Source: an uncultured Parabacteroides sp.
GTDB taxonomy: Bacteria; Bacteroidota; Bacteroidia; Bacteroidales; Tannerellaceae
NCBI GenBank assembly: GCA_900552465.1
Contig: URZO01000007.1
Coordinates: 1 to 64,000 of the forward strand
Length of the DNA stretch: 64,000 nucleotides
Reading direction: 5' to 3'
Below the pieces are notes generated by a model. That model did no database searches. It was given only the letters and a program-made list of their open reading frames with translations, and was not told where the DNA came from. Both the position numbers and the translations under genes were made by a program. This document shows, in pieces, positions 33,876 to 41,978 of the stretch; position 1 is the first letter of the stretch, and each line of letters begins with the position of its first letter.

Positions 33876-34673
33876 ATGGATTTATATTCCTATGTTTCAA
33901 TAGAATCCTTTGTTCGGGGGTGTCAACGATCCCAGACTCCATGCTCTTTCAGCCTTCGGGTTCCCAATTTGATGTATTGTTTTTCTGAAGGAGAAATCGA
34001 CTATGGTCTGTCTCTCCTTCGTCGTGCAATCGTTTTGTATGAAGAGCAAAAAGAAATCGGCCGGGAGTTCAGCAAGCGTGAGATTCCTTTTTTCCGGACT
34101 AACCGCCGGATGCTGATCGGTCCGGAAATGGAGATGTATGCCCTCCCTTTATACCAGAATCCGGAGATTTCTTCCGGCTTGAAACAGGGAGATGAGCCAT
34201 ATCTACGGTTGACTTTCGATTATGGAGCGATAGGAGAATATTGTCTGGCCGAGGGTAAATATTTGCTTCGTTGCAAATATAATGAAGAAGAGAATCTGAA
34301 GACGTTTGTTTCGCAGATGGAACAGGAGTATGATAAGTTTTTTTACGATGAAGAGCATACAGGGTTTAAACGGGATTCCCGCCTCTTCTCTATGCTTTGC
34401 AATGCCTGTCTTGAGGTGAGAGAACCTCGTTTTGCTTCTGAACAGGAGTGGCGGATCGTGCAGTTTTGTGATCCTGCCAATGCGGAATATGATTTTATGG
34501 ATGGTAATCTGATGCCTTATGTGGATTATACGATTCCATTCGATTGTCTCCGCCAGATTGCTTTACAGAACCGGGCGGAAAACAATCAAACATACAGTGC
34601 CCTGGCTGGCTTCCTCCAGCGCATGGAACTGGCTCCCGAACGCTATCTGGAAGGGATGCAGGAAGAGGAGTAG
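33876..34673 (+). CDS. DUF2971-like protein
   Basis: A 265-residue cytosolic protein without signal or membrane segments. It resembles DUF2971 (a family often found near defence or mobile genes): a YCFSEG segment near 30, LCNACLEVREPRFASEQEWRIVQF in the C-terminal third, where EQEWRIV is the typical motif. Function unknown. It is convergent with the small ferredoxin gene, the stops 4 bp apart. Confidence 0.6.
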   Translation: MDLYSYVSIESFVRGCQRSQTPCSFSLRVPNLMYCFSEGEIDYGLSLLRRAIVLYEEQKEIGREFSKREIPFFRTNRRMLIGPEMEMYALPLYQNPEISSGLKQGDEPYLRLTFDYGAIGEYCLAEGKYLLRCKYNEEENLKTFVSQMEQEYDKFFYDEEHTGFKRDSRLFSMLCNACLEVREPRFASEQEWRIVQFCDPANAEYDFMDGNLMPYVDYTIPFDCLRQIALQNRAENNQTYSALAGFLQRMELAPERYLEGMQEEE

Positions 34674-34676
34674 TTG

Positions 34677-34901
34677 TCACTTCTCTTTTTTATCCAACTT
34701 GTAGCTTAATGCGCCCGAAGGACATTTGCCGATCTGGTTGATCAGTTCTTCGGTTGTCGCGTTTTCTATTTTGATCCAGGGACGTTCTTTAGGATTGTAC
34801 ACCTTCGGTAACATCTTAACACAGATCCCGGCATGCTGACAAAGGTCCGGCTGCCAGATAATGGTGAGCTCACCATTTGAATACTCATGAATTTTGCCCA
34901 T
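34677..34901 (-). CDS. Small (4Fe-4S)-type ferredoxin-like protein
   Basis: A 74-residue protein of the single-cluster Fer4_19 family: IIWQPDLCQHAGICVKMLPKVYNP with cysteines CX5C, and IGKCPSGALSY near the end. Such proteins are nearly always next to a YjdJ-type acetyltransferase, as here (14 bp). Redox partner unknown. Confidence 0.85.
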   Translation of the reverse strand: MGKIHEYSNGELTIIWQPDLCQHAGICVKMLPKVYNPKERPWIKIENATTEELINQIGKCPSGALSYKLDKKEK

Positions 34902-34915
34902 ACTCTTTATCTTTA

Positions 34916-35215
34916 TTATCCAATATTAATACCTCTCATAATCAAACGCTTCCACTCCGGATGTTTTTGTATATACCCGGCAACGAACGGACACATCGGA
35001 ACTAAGCGGAGTTCTCGTTTTTCTATTTCCGCAAGTACCTTTTCTACCAATTGGCTGCCGATGCCTTTACCTTCCAGTTCTACCGGAACTTCTGTATGAG
35101 TCAGATATATTTCACCGTTTTTCGATATGATATATTCGATCAGCGGCCTGTATTTGCCGACATGAAACTCAAATTGTTTCTCTTCGGTGTTGTCTATTAG
35201 TTCATAATTTTCCAT
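34916..35215 (-). CDS. YjdJ-type GNAT N-acetyltransferase
   Basis: A 99-residue minimal GNAT domain: KNGEIYLTHTEVPVELEGKGIGSQLVEKVL with the acetyl-CoA loop EGKGIGS, then RLVPMCPFVAGYIQKHPEW. Very short members of this type acetylate unknown small targets. Forms a two-gene unit with the downstream small ferredoxin. Confidence 0.87.
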   Translation of the reverse strand: MENYELIDNTEEKQFEFHVGKYRPLIEYIISKNGEIYLTHTEVPVELEGKGIGSQLVEKVLAEIEKRELRLVPMCPFVAGYIQKHPEWKRLIMRGINIG

Positions 35216-35448
35216 CGCGTATTTGTTTTAATTGATGTTTAGTTTTATTTAGAACAATGTATGTAAAGAATTTGTTTTAGGGAGACTAAGATTTGTAAGG
35301 CGTTAATCCTTTTTCTTTCATTTTAATGTTGATTTACACAGATTTATAAAACTATTTCGGGTGTATAATTGTTCATTTTTAAAGCTAAAAAGTATTTGGC
35401 TTTCTTAGGAAATGGTGAGGAATAATATACATTTAAAAACAAGGTGTT

Positions 35449-35673
35449 ATGGACAAAAACGATGTTGTTTCAGAGGCCGGTCAGATCTGGTCTTTGTTGT
35501 CGGAAAGGAAAACTCTTTCCGTTGAAAAGCTGGGAGAGATGACTCATCATCAAGAGTCTTTAGTTTGTTTGGCTTTAGGATGGTTGGTCAGGGAAAAGAA
35601 AGTGCGCCTGGTTGAGAAGAGCGGTGTATTACATGCGGAATTGAATATTTCGATTCCTGAAATGTATTACTAA
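35449..35673 (+). CDS. Winged-helix DNA-binding-like protein (DUF2582-type)
   Basis: A 74-residue protein that looks like a single winged helix: AGQIWSLLSERKTLSVEKLGEMTHHQESLVCLALGWLVREKKV. This family is common in Bacteroidetes as a stand-alone small protein; a regulatory role is assumed but the ligand and DNA target are unknown. Monocistronic, ended by a hairpin at 35712-35741. Confidence 0.75.
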   Translation: MDKNDVVSEAGQIWSLLSERKTLSVEKLGEMTHHQESLVCLALGWLVREKKVRLVEKSGVLHAELNISIPEMYY

Positions 35674-35711
35674 AATCACACAGCAGTCTTTTTTATAAGA
35701 TTATAGAAACT

Positions 35712-35741
35712 AAAAAAGCCTGCAAATTTTAATCTGCAGGC
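35712..35741. terminator. Bidirectional terminator hairpin
   Basis: GCCTGCA (35718-35724) pairs with TGCAGGC (35735-35741). A run of six A's on the left gives a strong T-run on the minus strand for the GH38 gene; the right side has a weaker T-rich tail for the rightward gene. Confidence 0.8.
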
Positions 35742-35783
35742 CTTTGATTTTATGCTCAATGGAGAGAGCAAAAACAGTTCACT

Positions 35784-38700
35784 TTATTTGTAGACTTCAA
35801 ATTCATAAATACGGGTATCGCGGCTTCCTGTTTTCTGCGTGGGTTGTGTAACCAGCAGGCGCAAGTAACGGACTGATTCCGGTTTGGCGAGTAAACTAAT
35901 TGCCTCATTTTTACGGTTACCTTCCAATACACTTAATGTTTTCCAATCTTCATTCAAGTTGTTTCTGCCCTGAAGGAAACAAGTCCCGGTAATATAAGAT
36001 TGTTCCTCATTCCCGGCATTGACCAGCTTCCAGCTACTTATCGTTTGAACAGTACCCAAGTCAAAATCGACATGACTCGGAATACCCGAAATATCACACC
36101 ATTTTGTCTCTGCGTTACCGTCGATCATGTGTTCGGGAGACTCCTCTTCGTTTACAAAACCGGAACATGCAATGATCTTAGCCCCTTTCATCAAGTTCTC
36201 TTTTGCAACTTCTTTTGCAACCTCTCTCGGTCTTATTGCCGAACGGAATAGTTCGGAAGCAACAGCAATCTGCTTATTGTCTTCTTTAGCAGCCGTTACG
36301 GCAAATAGAACTATGTTCTTTTTGTCCGGCAAGATCAGGCTTGTGGCCCCTTTAGGAATATCCATGCCGAACTTGAACATATAGGTATATTCATAAGCCT
36401 GGTCTCCGTTGGGAGAGTGACGGTGAGTTCCGACATAAGCGATGTCTCCGTCTTTCAGGAAACCTTCCGTATGTCCCAAATGTCCCCATTGACCGATAAA
36501 GCCGGTATATTCGGGAACCGTAATCTCCTGTTCGGAGTTACCCAGGCGGAATGTTCCGGTGCAATCACCTTCCGTAGAAGCTGCCAGGAAATAGATACGG
36601 TTGAAATTATTTCCGGCAGGCAGCTGGATGGTGTCTCCCTGACAGGCTAAACCATTGAAAGATTCTTTGTCTCCCAAGTCGAACGAGATGTTACCGGTAT
36701 GGATTGTCTCCGGCAGCAGTTCGGCAGCATAGGAATAGCCGGAGCTAAAGTTACCCTCTCTGCGGAACTCATTCCAGCTCACGCACTTCTTGTTGAATTT
36801 CAGAGGAACATGAGCATATTGCACTTCTTTGACCGGATTGCCGGACGGTTTGAGTTTTACCTTGAAGGTCTTAATGGAATAAGGCTTGATGGATATCTGC
36901 AATTTGTTTCCGTCAAAAAGCGCTTTGCCGATTGTTTTCTCGGTCCCGTCTGCTTCGCTGGCGCTTTGGATGGCGCCGGCAAAACTGATCTCGGCGGTCT
37001 GTTCCTTCTCGCCGCTGGTTTCGTATAGGCGGATTACCAACTCGTCCGAAGATTCAGCCTTCTTCAGTGTCTTTACGACCACACTGTTGTTGTCCGAGCT
37101 GGCGAAAGTAAACGATTTACCTAACTGTCCGGGATGTTTATCTGCGACGAAGGCTGTTAACGGCTGATTCAGTTCGTCTGCTCTCAGAACAGTCTTTGAT
37201 TTATCCAAAGCTCCGGAATGAGGCAGCAGGCTGTAAGTGAAATGGTGGTAGCCGAAATCCTGGCGGTTCTGATAGGTATAATTATTCTTTGTCTGTGGAG
37301 TATGGAGCAAAGTCAGACGGATCGTATTGTCGTTCGGTTTATCCCATCCGTATTTACTGTCGTTGAGGATAGAAACACCATAGCTGTTTCCTTTGTCAGT
37401 CAGGTCCGCCCAATACTGGGCATACACCTCGTAGGCGGTTATCGTATTGTTGCCTCGTTTCACACTCCCGATCCCCAGGTCATAAGTCGCTTCCGGGTTC
37501 GATACGCTCAACGGGAATTCAGCTTTCAGCAATGAGTTGGTAGACTGCCAGTCTACTTCATTATAGAAGTCGATGCGGTTGGCGCGGGGACCTTCGAACA
37601 AACGGATATACTGTTTAAAGACAGATTGTCCGTGACGTTTCTCTACGCAAAGCGCTTTTCTCAACTCTCCGTTCTCTACTAATGAGATTTTTACATCTTC
37701 GGTGATGGAAACCGGTTCACGGTCTACGGTTTCCTTCATGATTTCCCAGGCAGGCCAGTTATACGATTGGTTTTCTGTAAAGAGAGCCAAACGGATGGCC
37801 TTTCCTCCTTTCACCAGTTCCTTGTTGTTTTTCTTGTCGAGGAGAGAAACGATATCGCCGTTTTTATCCAATGTGATCTTATATAAAGAGTTTTCCAGTG
37901 TGTTAACGTCTGCCGATTGCGACACGGACGTCGAACCGCCTTCACGCACATCATAAACAACATAGCCGGTAGCCGGGACAGCCGCAGAGATCAATACATG
38001 GGCCTTTCCGTTTTCGTACGAGAGCAACTGGGCAGGGACTTTCTTCCCTTTCTCATCATAGACCGTCACGCCTTTGGGGGCTTTAGGCATATCCAATATA
38101 ACTTCGGCCAGATCAGTTACGGGGAAAGCATGTGCGTTGTAAAGGATGACCGGAGTCCCTTTCACCCGCGTGTCCAATTGGCCGGCAATGCCGTTTACAG
38201 ATGAAGTCAATACACCGGCGAACTGTTTCAATGCGATCAGTTCGTCGTTCCATGAAAATTCGTATGCTCTCGGAATACTGGTTCCTGTCAGGTCATCATG
38301 GAACTGGTGGACGATAAAGCGGCGCCAGGCTTCTGTCAGCGTGCTCAGCGGATAGTCATTCGTTCCTAACCAGTCAGCTGCAACAGCTGCATTCTCGGCC
38401 GCATTGGCCAGTACTTCGTTCTGGCGGTTGTATGCTTTCATGGCTGCTTCCGAAGTATAGCAGCCGGTGCCATGCACGTCCATCAACAGCTCTCCGTTGA
38501 AAACCGGCAATTCCGGATGATTCTTGTAAGGCATGAAATCCTTGAACAACTGGTCGCTGGTAGCACTGATCACCTCGACGGGTCCATCTCCCTTGATCCC
38601 TTTTTCAACAGAACGGACAGAGGCTAAGTTCGGAGAACCACCCGTGTCGCCCGTCCCATAATAGCGGTATACGATGTTAAGAGGATCACGTTGGCTCAGT

Positions 38701-39389
38701 TCCAGCAGGTATTTGCTGTTGGAAAGATCTTCGTCTCTCCATCTTCTGCCATAATCATAACCGTGTGCCAGCATGATGGAAGAACCATCCACACCTTGCC
38801 ACAGCCCGATGAGGAACGGATGTTTGCTATCTCCGTAGAACGGATGGTTACGCCAGTCGAGTTTCTGCGAAGAAAAGCCGATCAGCCCGCAATGGCTGGC
38901 AATCGTCGGCAATGTCCATCCGAAGCCGAAGCAGTCCGGTAGGAATATGTCCGTGCTTTCCACGCCGAACTCATTGCGGTAGTATTCCTGTCCGAGCGTA
39001 ATGTTACGGATGAACGATTCGGGAGAAGGGATCAAGGCATCGGTCGCGTCCCAGCTGCTGCCGGAGATATGCCAGCGTCCGTTCTTTACGTATTCCTTTA
39101 ACTCCTCATACTGGGCTGGGTAATATTCCTTCATCCAGGCATATTTTACTCCTCCCTCGAAGTTGAACACATAGTTGGGATAACGTTTCAGCAGAAACAA
39201 ATTCTGGTTAAGCGTGTTCCACACGTACTCTTTGATTGTTGTCTGGACGTCCCAATTCCATTGGGTGTCTAAGTGGGCATCGGCAACCATATAGGCCTTT
39301 GCCTTTTTCTCTTGCTTGTCTGTTTGGGCGAACAAGGAATTTCCGCTCGAAAGGATTGCGAGCGAAAGAATAGCAATTCGTAATTTCAT
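35784..39389 (-). CDS. Secreted GH38 alpha-mannosidase with F5/8C domain
   Basis: A 1201-residue GH38 enzyme with signal peptide (MKLRIAILSLAILSSGNSLFAQ). Zinc ligands H39 and D41 are in DAHLDTQWNWD; the nucleophile is D152 in FLPDCFGFGW; HQFHDDLTGTS supplies a further zinc histidine. The C-terminal 150 residues (ENLMKGAKIIACSGF...IYEFEVYK) are a discoidin-like carbohydrate-binding domain. It would remove alpha-mannose from N-glycans or fungal mannan in the periplasm. No SusCD or other mannan genes adjoin it. Minus -7 box at 39412-39419. Confidence 0.93.
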   Translation of the reverse strand: MKLRIAILSLAILSSGNSLFAQTDKQEKKAKAYMVADAHLDTQWNWDVQTTIKEYVWNTLNQNLFLLKRYPNYVFNFEGGVKYAWMKEYYPAQYEELKEYVKNGRWHISGSSWDATDALIPSPESFIRNITLGQEYYRNEFGVESTDIFLPDCFGFGWTLPTIASHCGLIGFSSQKLDWRNHPFYGDSKHPFLIGLWQGVDGSSIMLAHGYDYGRRWRDEDLSNSKYLLELSQRDPLNIVYRYYGTGDTGGSPNLASVRSVEKGIKGDGPVEVISATSDQLFKDFMPYKNHPELPVFNGELLMDVHGTGCYTSEAAMKAYNRQNEVLANAAENAAVAADWLGTNDYPLSTLTEAWRRFIVHQFHDDLTGTSIPRAYEFSWNDELIALKQFAGVLTSSVNGIAGQLDTRVKGTPVILYNAHAFPVTDLAEVILDMPKAPKGVTVYDEKGKKVPAQLLSYENGKAHVLISAAVPATGYVVYDVREGGSTSVSQSADVNTLENSLYKITLDKNGDIVSLLDKKNNKELVKGGKAIRLALFTENQSYNWPAWEIMKETVDREPVSITEDVKISLVENGELRKALCVEKRHGQSVFKQYIRLFEGPRANRIDFYNEVDWQSTNSLLKAEFPLSVSNPEATYDLGIGSVKRGNNTITAYEVYAQYWADLTDKGNSYGVSILNDSKYGWDKPNDNTIRLTLLHTPQTKNNYTYQNRQDFGYHHFTYSLLPHSGALDKSKTVLRADELNQPLTAFVADKHPGQLGKSFTFASSDNNSVVVKTLKKAESSDELVIRLYETSGEKEQTAEISFAGAIQSASEADGTEKTIGKALFDGNKLQISIKPYSIKTFKVKLKPSGNPVKEVQYAHVPLKFNKKCVSWNEFRREGNFSSGYSYAAELLPETIHTGNISFDLGDKESFNGLACQGDTIQLPAGNNFNRIYFLAASTEGDCTGTFRLGNSEQEITVPEYTGFIGQWGHLGHTEGFLKDGDIAYVGTHRHSPNGDQAYEYTYMFKFGMDIPKGATSLILPDKKNIVLFAVTAAKEDNKQIAVASELFRSAIRPREVAKEVAKENLMKGAKIIACSGFVNEEESPEHMIDGNAETKWCDISGIPSHVDFDLGTVQTISSWKLVNAGNEEQSYITGTCFLQGRNNLNEDWKTLSVLEGNRKNEAISLLAKPESVRYLRLLVTQPTQKTGSRDTRIYEFEVYK

Positions 39390-39411
39390 TTGTCTAAAGA
39401 ATTTAAGTATG

Positions 39412-39419
39412 CAAATATA
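39412..39419 (-). promoter_or_regulatory. -7 element of the GH38 gene
   Basis: Minus-strand TATATTTG, an exact TAnnTTTG match, 23 bp upstream of the ATG. Confidence 0.5.
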
Positions 39420-39627
39420 TTATGAATTATTTGAATAATTCCCGGAAATAAAGAAAAACTCATTTTTGTCAGGTATGAACCTCTGACATAAGGCTGGTCT
39501 GATATTATAGACATCAGTATGGTTTTGACGGATCATAGTTATGGTTTGCCTGAGCCAAAACTATGAGACAGGAATGTGTAAGTGCCGTTTTTATGAATGT
39601 GAAAGATGAAGTAACAGGATTAATTAT

Positions 39628-39635
39628 TAATTTTG
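39628..39635 (+). promoter_or_regulatory. -7 element of the DUF4250 gene
   Basis: TAATTTTG matches TAnnTTTG and is 26 bp upstream of the ATG at 39662. Confidence 0.45.
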
Positions 39636-39661
39636 CACCCGGTTATAGAAAATGATGAATT

Positions 39662-39838
39662 ATGACACTGCCGGAAGATCCGATGATGCTGTTTAGCGTC
39701 ATCAACATGAAATTACGTGATAATTACTCTTCACTTGATGAATTGTGTGATGATATGCACATTAAGAAGGAAACACTTGTCCAAAGACTGAAGAACGTCG
39801 GATTCGAGTATAGCCAGGAAAATAACAAGTTCTGGTAA
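39662..39838 (+). CDS. DUF4250 family small protein
   Basis: A 58-residue protein beginning MTLPEDPMMLFSVINMKLRD and ending VGFEYSQENNKFW. The opening PxDPxMLxSxxNxxLRD and the final GFEY-x-x-E-x-N block match DUF4250, a small helical family of unknown role that may bind nucleic acid. A -7 element TAATTTTG lies at 39628-39635 and a terminator follows at 39868-39902, so it is a complete single-gene unit. Confidence 0.88.
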   Translation: MTLPEDPMMLFSVINMKLRDNYSSLDELCDDMHIKKETLVQRLKNVGFEYSQENNKFW

Positions 39839-39867
39839 TTCGATTCTTCGAAATCATATTGAAAATG

Positions 39868-39902
39868 CAGGTTGTCGTTTGAAGGATAACCTGTATTTTT
39901 TT
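39868..39902 (+). terminator. Intrinsic terminator after the DUF4250 gene
   Basis: CAGGTT (39868-39873) pairs with AACCTG (39888-39893), followed after two bases by eight T's. Confidence 0.7.
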
Positions 39903-39927
39903 GTACATTAGTCCCGTCAATAGTATT

Positions 39928-41037
39928 ATGGTTATGAATAGTTGTGGATATGAAAAAACAAAGATAGCGTGGTTTGTTGGGATACTCATGCTGTTTGCTT
40001 CGTGTACCTCCGGTGTTCGGACGGGATTAAGTGAGAAAGAACTGTTAGGGAAACGAATCTTTTTTGACGAGTCGCTATCGGAACCGGCCGGGCAATCTTG
40101 CGGGACCTGCCATGAACCGACAAAAGGCTTTGCCGATAAAGATGGGCGAATTGCATCGGAAGGAGCCGTGCAAGGTTTGTTCAGTAACCGGAACGCCATG
40201 ACTTGCTCATACGTGGCGTATGTTCCGGCTCTGTATTACGATGACGAAGAGGAGACATACGTCGGTGGATTATTCTGGGACGGGCGCGTGAACTCTTTGG
40301 AAGAACAGGCCGGACAACCTTTCATCAATCCGCTGGAGATGGGTAATAAGGACAGCCGGATGGTTGTAGAGAAGTTTCGCCGTACGACTTACTATTCCGA
40401 TTTTGTCCGTCTTTATGGCGAGATAGCGTCTGATGATTCTCTTTTTGTAAAATTATTGGATGCATTGGCTGCCTATGAGCGTTCGGTCGAAGTCAATCCC
40501 TATACATCGAAATATGATGCGTATCTGGCGGGAAAATGCAAACTGACCGGACAGGAGATGGAAGGGCTGGCCTTATTTAAAGAAAAAGGGCTGTGTGCCG
40601 AATGCCATGTCCTGGAGAAAGACGAGCGTGCCGGTCGCGTTCTGTTTACTGACCATACGTATGATAACCTGGGCATTCCTTCCAATCCGGATAATCCTTT
40701 TTTTCAAGTTCCGCCTCCTTATAATACGGTCGGGCGTGATACGATGGATCTGGGGCTGGGTGCTTTTCTGGGTGACAGTGCTGAATTCGGCAAGTTTCGT
40801 GTACCCACTTTGCGCAATATTGCTTTGACTGCCCCTTATGGACATAATGGCTATTTTAAGACACTCGAAGAGATTGTTCATTTTTATAACGTGCGTGATG
40901 TGGAAGATTATCCGGCACCTGAATATGCCGCAACGGTCAACCGGGATGAGTTGGGGAACCTGGGGCTCAGCCCGGAAGAAGAGGCTGCTATCGTAGCTTT
41001 TATGTGTACGTTGACTGACGGCTATCAGCATGATTAG
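39928..41037 (+). CDS. Di-haem cytochrome c peroxidase, lipoprotein
   Basis: A 369-residue bacterial di-haem peroxidase. Two c-haem motifs CGTCH and CAECH are visible. The N-terminal hydrophobic stretch ends in MLFASC, a lipobox, so the protein is anchored in the periplasm. GLFWDGRVNSLEEQAGQPFINPLEMG and FRVPTLRNIALTAPYGHNGYFKTLEEIVHFYN are family blocks. It reduces hydrogen peroxide with electrons from cytochrome c or quinol. I chose the ATG at 39928; 39934 is equally possible. Maturation needs cytochrome c assembly genes not found here. Confidence 0.92.
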   Translation: MVMNSCGYEKTKIAWFVGILMLFASCTSGVRTGLSEKELLGKRIFFDESLSEPAGQSCGTCHEPTKGFADKDGRIASEGAVQGLFSNRNAMTCSYVAYVPALYYDDEEETYVGGLFWDGRVNSLEEQAGQPFINPLEMGNKDSRMVVEKFRRTTYYSDFVRLYGEIASDDSLFVKLLDALAAYERSVEVNPYTSKYDAYLAGKCKLTGQEMEGLALFKEKGLCAECHVLEKDERAGRVLFTDHTYDNLGIPSNPDNPFFQVPPPYNTVGRDTMDLGLGAFLGDSAEFGKFRVPTLRNIALTAPYGHNGYFKTLEEIVHFYNVRDVEDYPAPEYAATVNRDELGNLGLSPEEEAAIVAFMCTLTDGYQHD

Positions 41038-41061
41038 GCATTGTCTGCAAGCAGATTTTCC

Positions 41062-41092
41062 TTTGCGTGAATTGTCCTTTTTTATACATTTG
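41062..41092 (+). promoter_or_regulatory. Promoter of the second esterase gene
   Basis: TTTG at 41062-41065 and TACATTTG at 41085-41092 with a 19-bp spacer form a near-ideal Bacteroidetes promoter, 39 bp before the ATG. Confidence 0.75.
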
Positions 41093-41131
41093 CCGGGACT
41101 TAGTAAATAACTTAATTTGTAGATTAAAACC

Positions 41132-41938
41132 ATGAAACTTAAATTCTCTTTTCTGGCTGTTTTTGCACTGGTTGTCTTTTCAGTAAAAGGTGCTGTTGTC
41201 GATACGCTGGCTGTTTATAGCGATGCGATGAAAAAGAATGTCCAGGTAGTTGTCGTCTCTCCGGAGAATAACCGGTCGCCTAAGCCTGTGATCTATCTGT
41301 TGCACGGATATGGCGGGGATGCGAAGAGCTGGGTTTCCATGAAACCGGAGTTGAAAGATATTGCAGACCGCGATAATCTGATTTTTGTTTGTCCTGACGG
41401 TAAGAACAGTTGGTATTGGGATAGCCCGAAAGATCCTTCGTATCGTTATGAGACATTCGTTTCGGGGGAATTGGTTAAGTATATCGACTCTAAATATCCG
41501 ACAGTCAAGAATCGTTCCGGTCGTGCCATTACCGGATTGAGCATGGGTGGACATGGGGCTATGTGGTTGGCTTTCCGCCATAAAGACGTGTTCGGGGCAG
41601 TTGGCAGCACCAGTGGCGGTGTCGATATCCGTCCGTTTCCGAATAACTGGGAAATGAGCAAGCAATTGGGGAATGAGAGCGATAACCAGGAAATATGGAA
41701 CAGCCATACTGCAATCAACCAGATCGACCGTATCAAGAATGGGGAACTGGCTATTATCTTTGATTGCGGTTACAGTGATTTCTTTTTTGAGGTGAACAAT
41801 GATTTCCACAAGAAGCTGCTGAAGTATAAGATCGATCATGATTTCCTGGTCCGCCCCGGGGGCCATAACGGGGAGTATTGGAAAAACTCGATCGATTATC
41901 AGATCATGTTCTTCAAGAAATTCTTTGATAAGAAATAA
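41132..41938 (+). CDS. Secreted esterase, esterase D-like (paralog of 12141-13001)
   Basis: A 268-residue alpha/beta hydrolase with signal peptide (MKLKFSFLAVFALVVFSVKG). Nucleophile S137 in GLSMGG; PVIYLLHGYGGDAKSW forms the oxyanion region; FDCGYSDFFFE and RPGGHNGEYW give the acid and histidine. Same module plan as the gene at 12141 but clearly diverged. It likely removes acyl groups from glycans; the substrate is unknown. Confidence 0.87.
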   Translation: MKLKFSFLAVFALVVFSVKGAVVDTLAVYSDAMKKNVQVVVVSPENNRSPKPVIYLLHGYGGDAKSWVSMKPELKDIADRDNLIFVCPDGKNSWYWDSPKDPSYRYETFVSGELVKYIDSKYPTVKNRSGRAITGLSMGGHGAMWLAFRHKDVFGAVGSTSGGVDIRPFPNNWEMSKQLGNESDNQEIWNSHTAINQIDRIKNGELAIIFDCGYSDFFFEVNNDFHKKLLKYKIDHDFLVRPGGHNGEYWKNSIDYQIMFFKKFFDKK

Positions 41939-41944
41939 TGTCAT

Positions 41945-41978
41945 AAAAGTTTCACCCTAACAAAAGGGTGAAACTTTT
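41945..41978. terminator. Bidirectional terminator hairpin
   Basis: AAAAGTTTCACCCT (41945-41958) pairs perfectly with AGGGTGAAACTTTT (41965-41978), with T-runs reading out on both strands. It separates the convergent esterase and fhs genes. The word AAAGTTTCACCCT also occurs in the array near 19839, so terminator and array may share an origin. Confidence 0.88.

Noticed and set aside
41945..41978. Third TTTCA/TGAAA phased array
   Set aside because: TTTCA and TGAAA here are 19 bp apart, not a multiple of 11, and there is only one pair; it is a normal bidirectional terminator.
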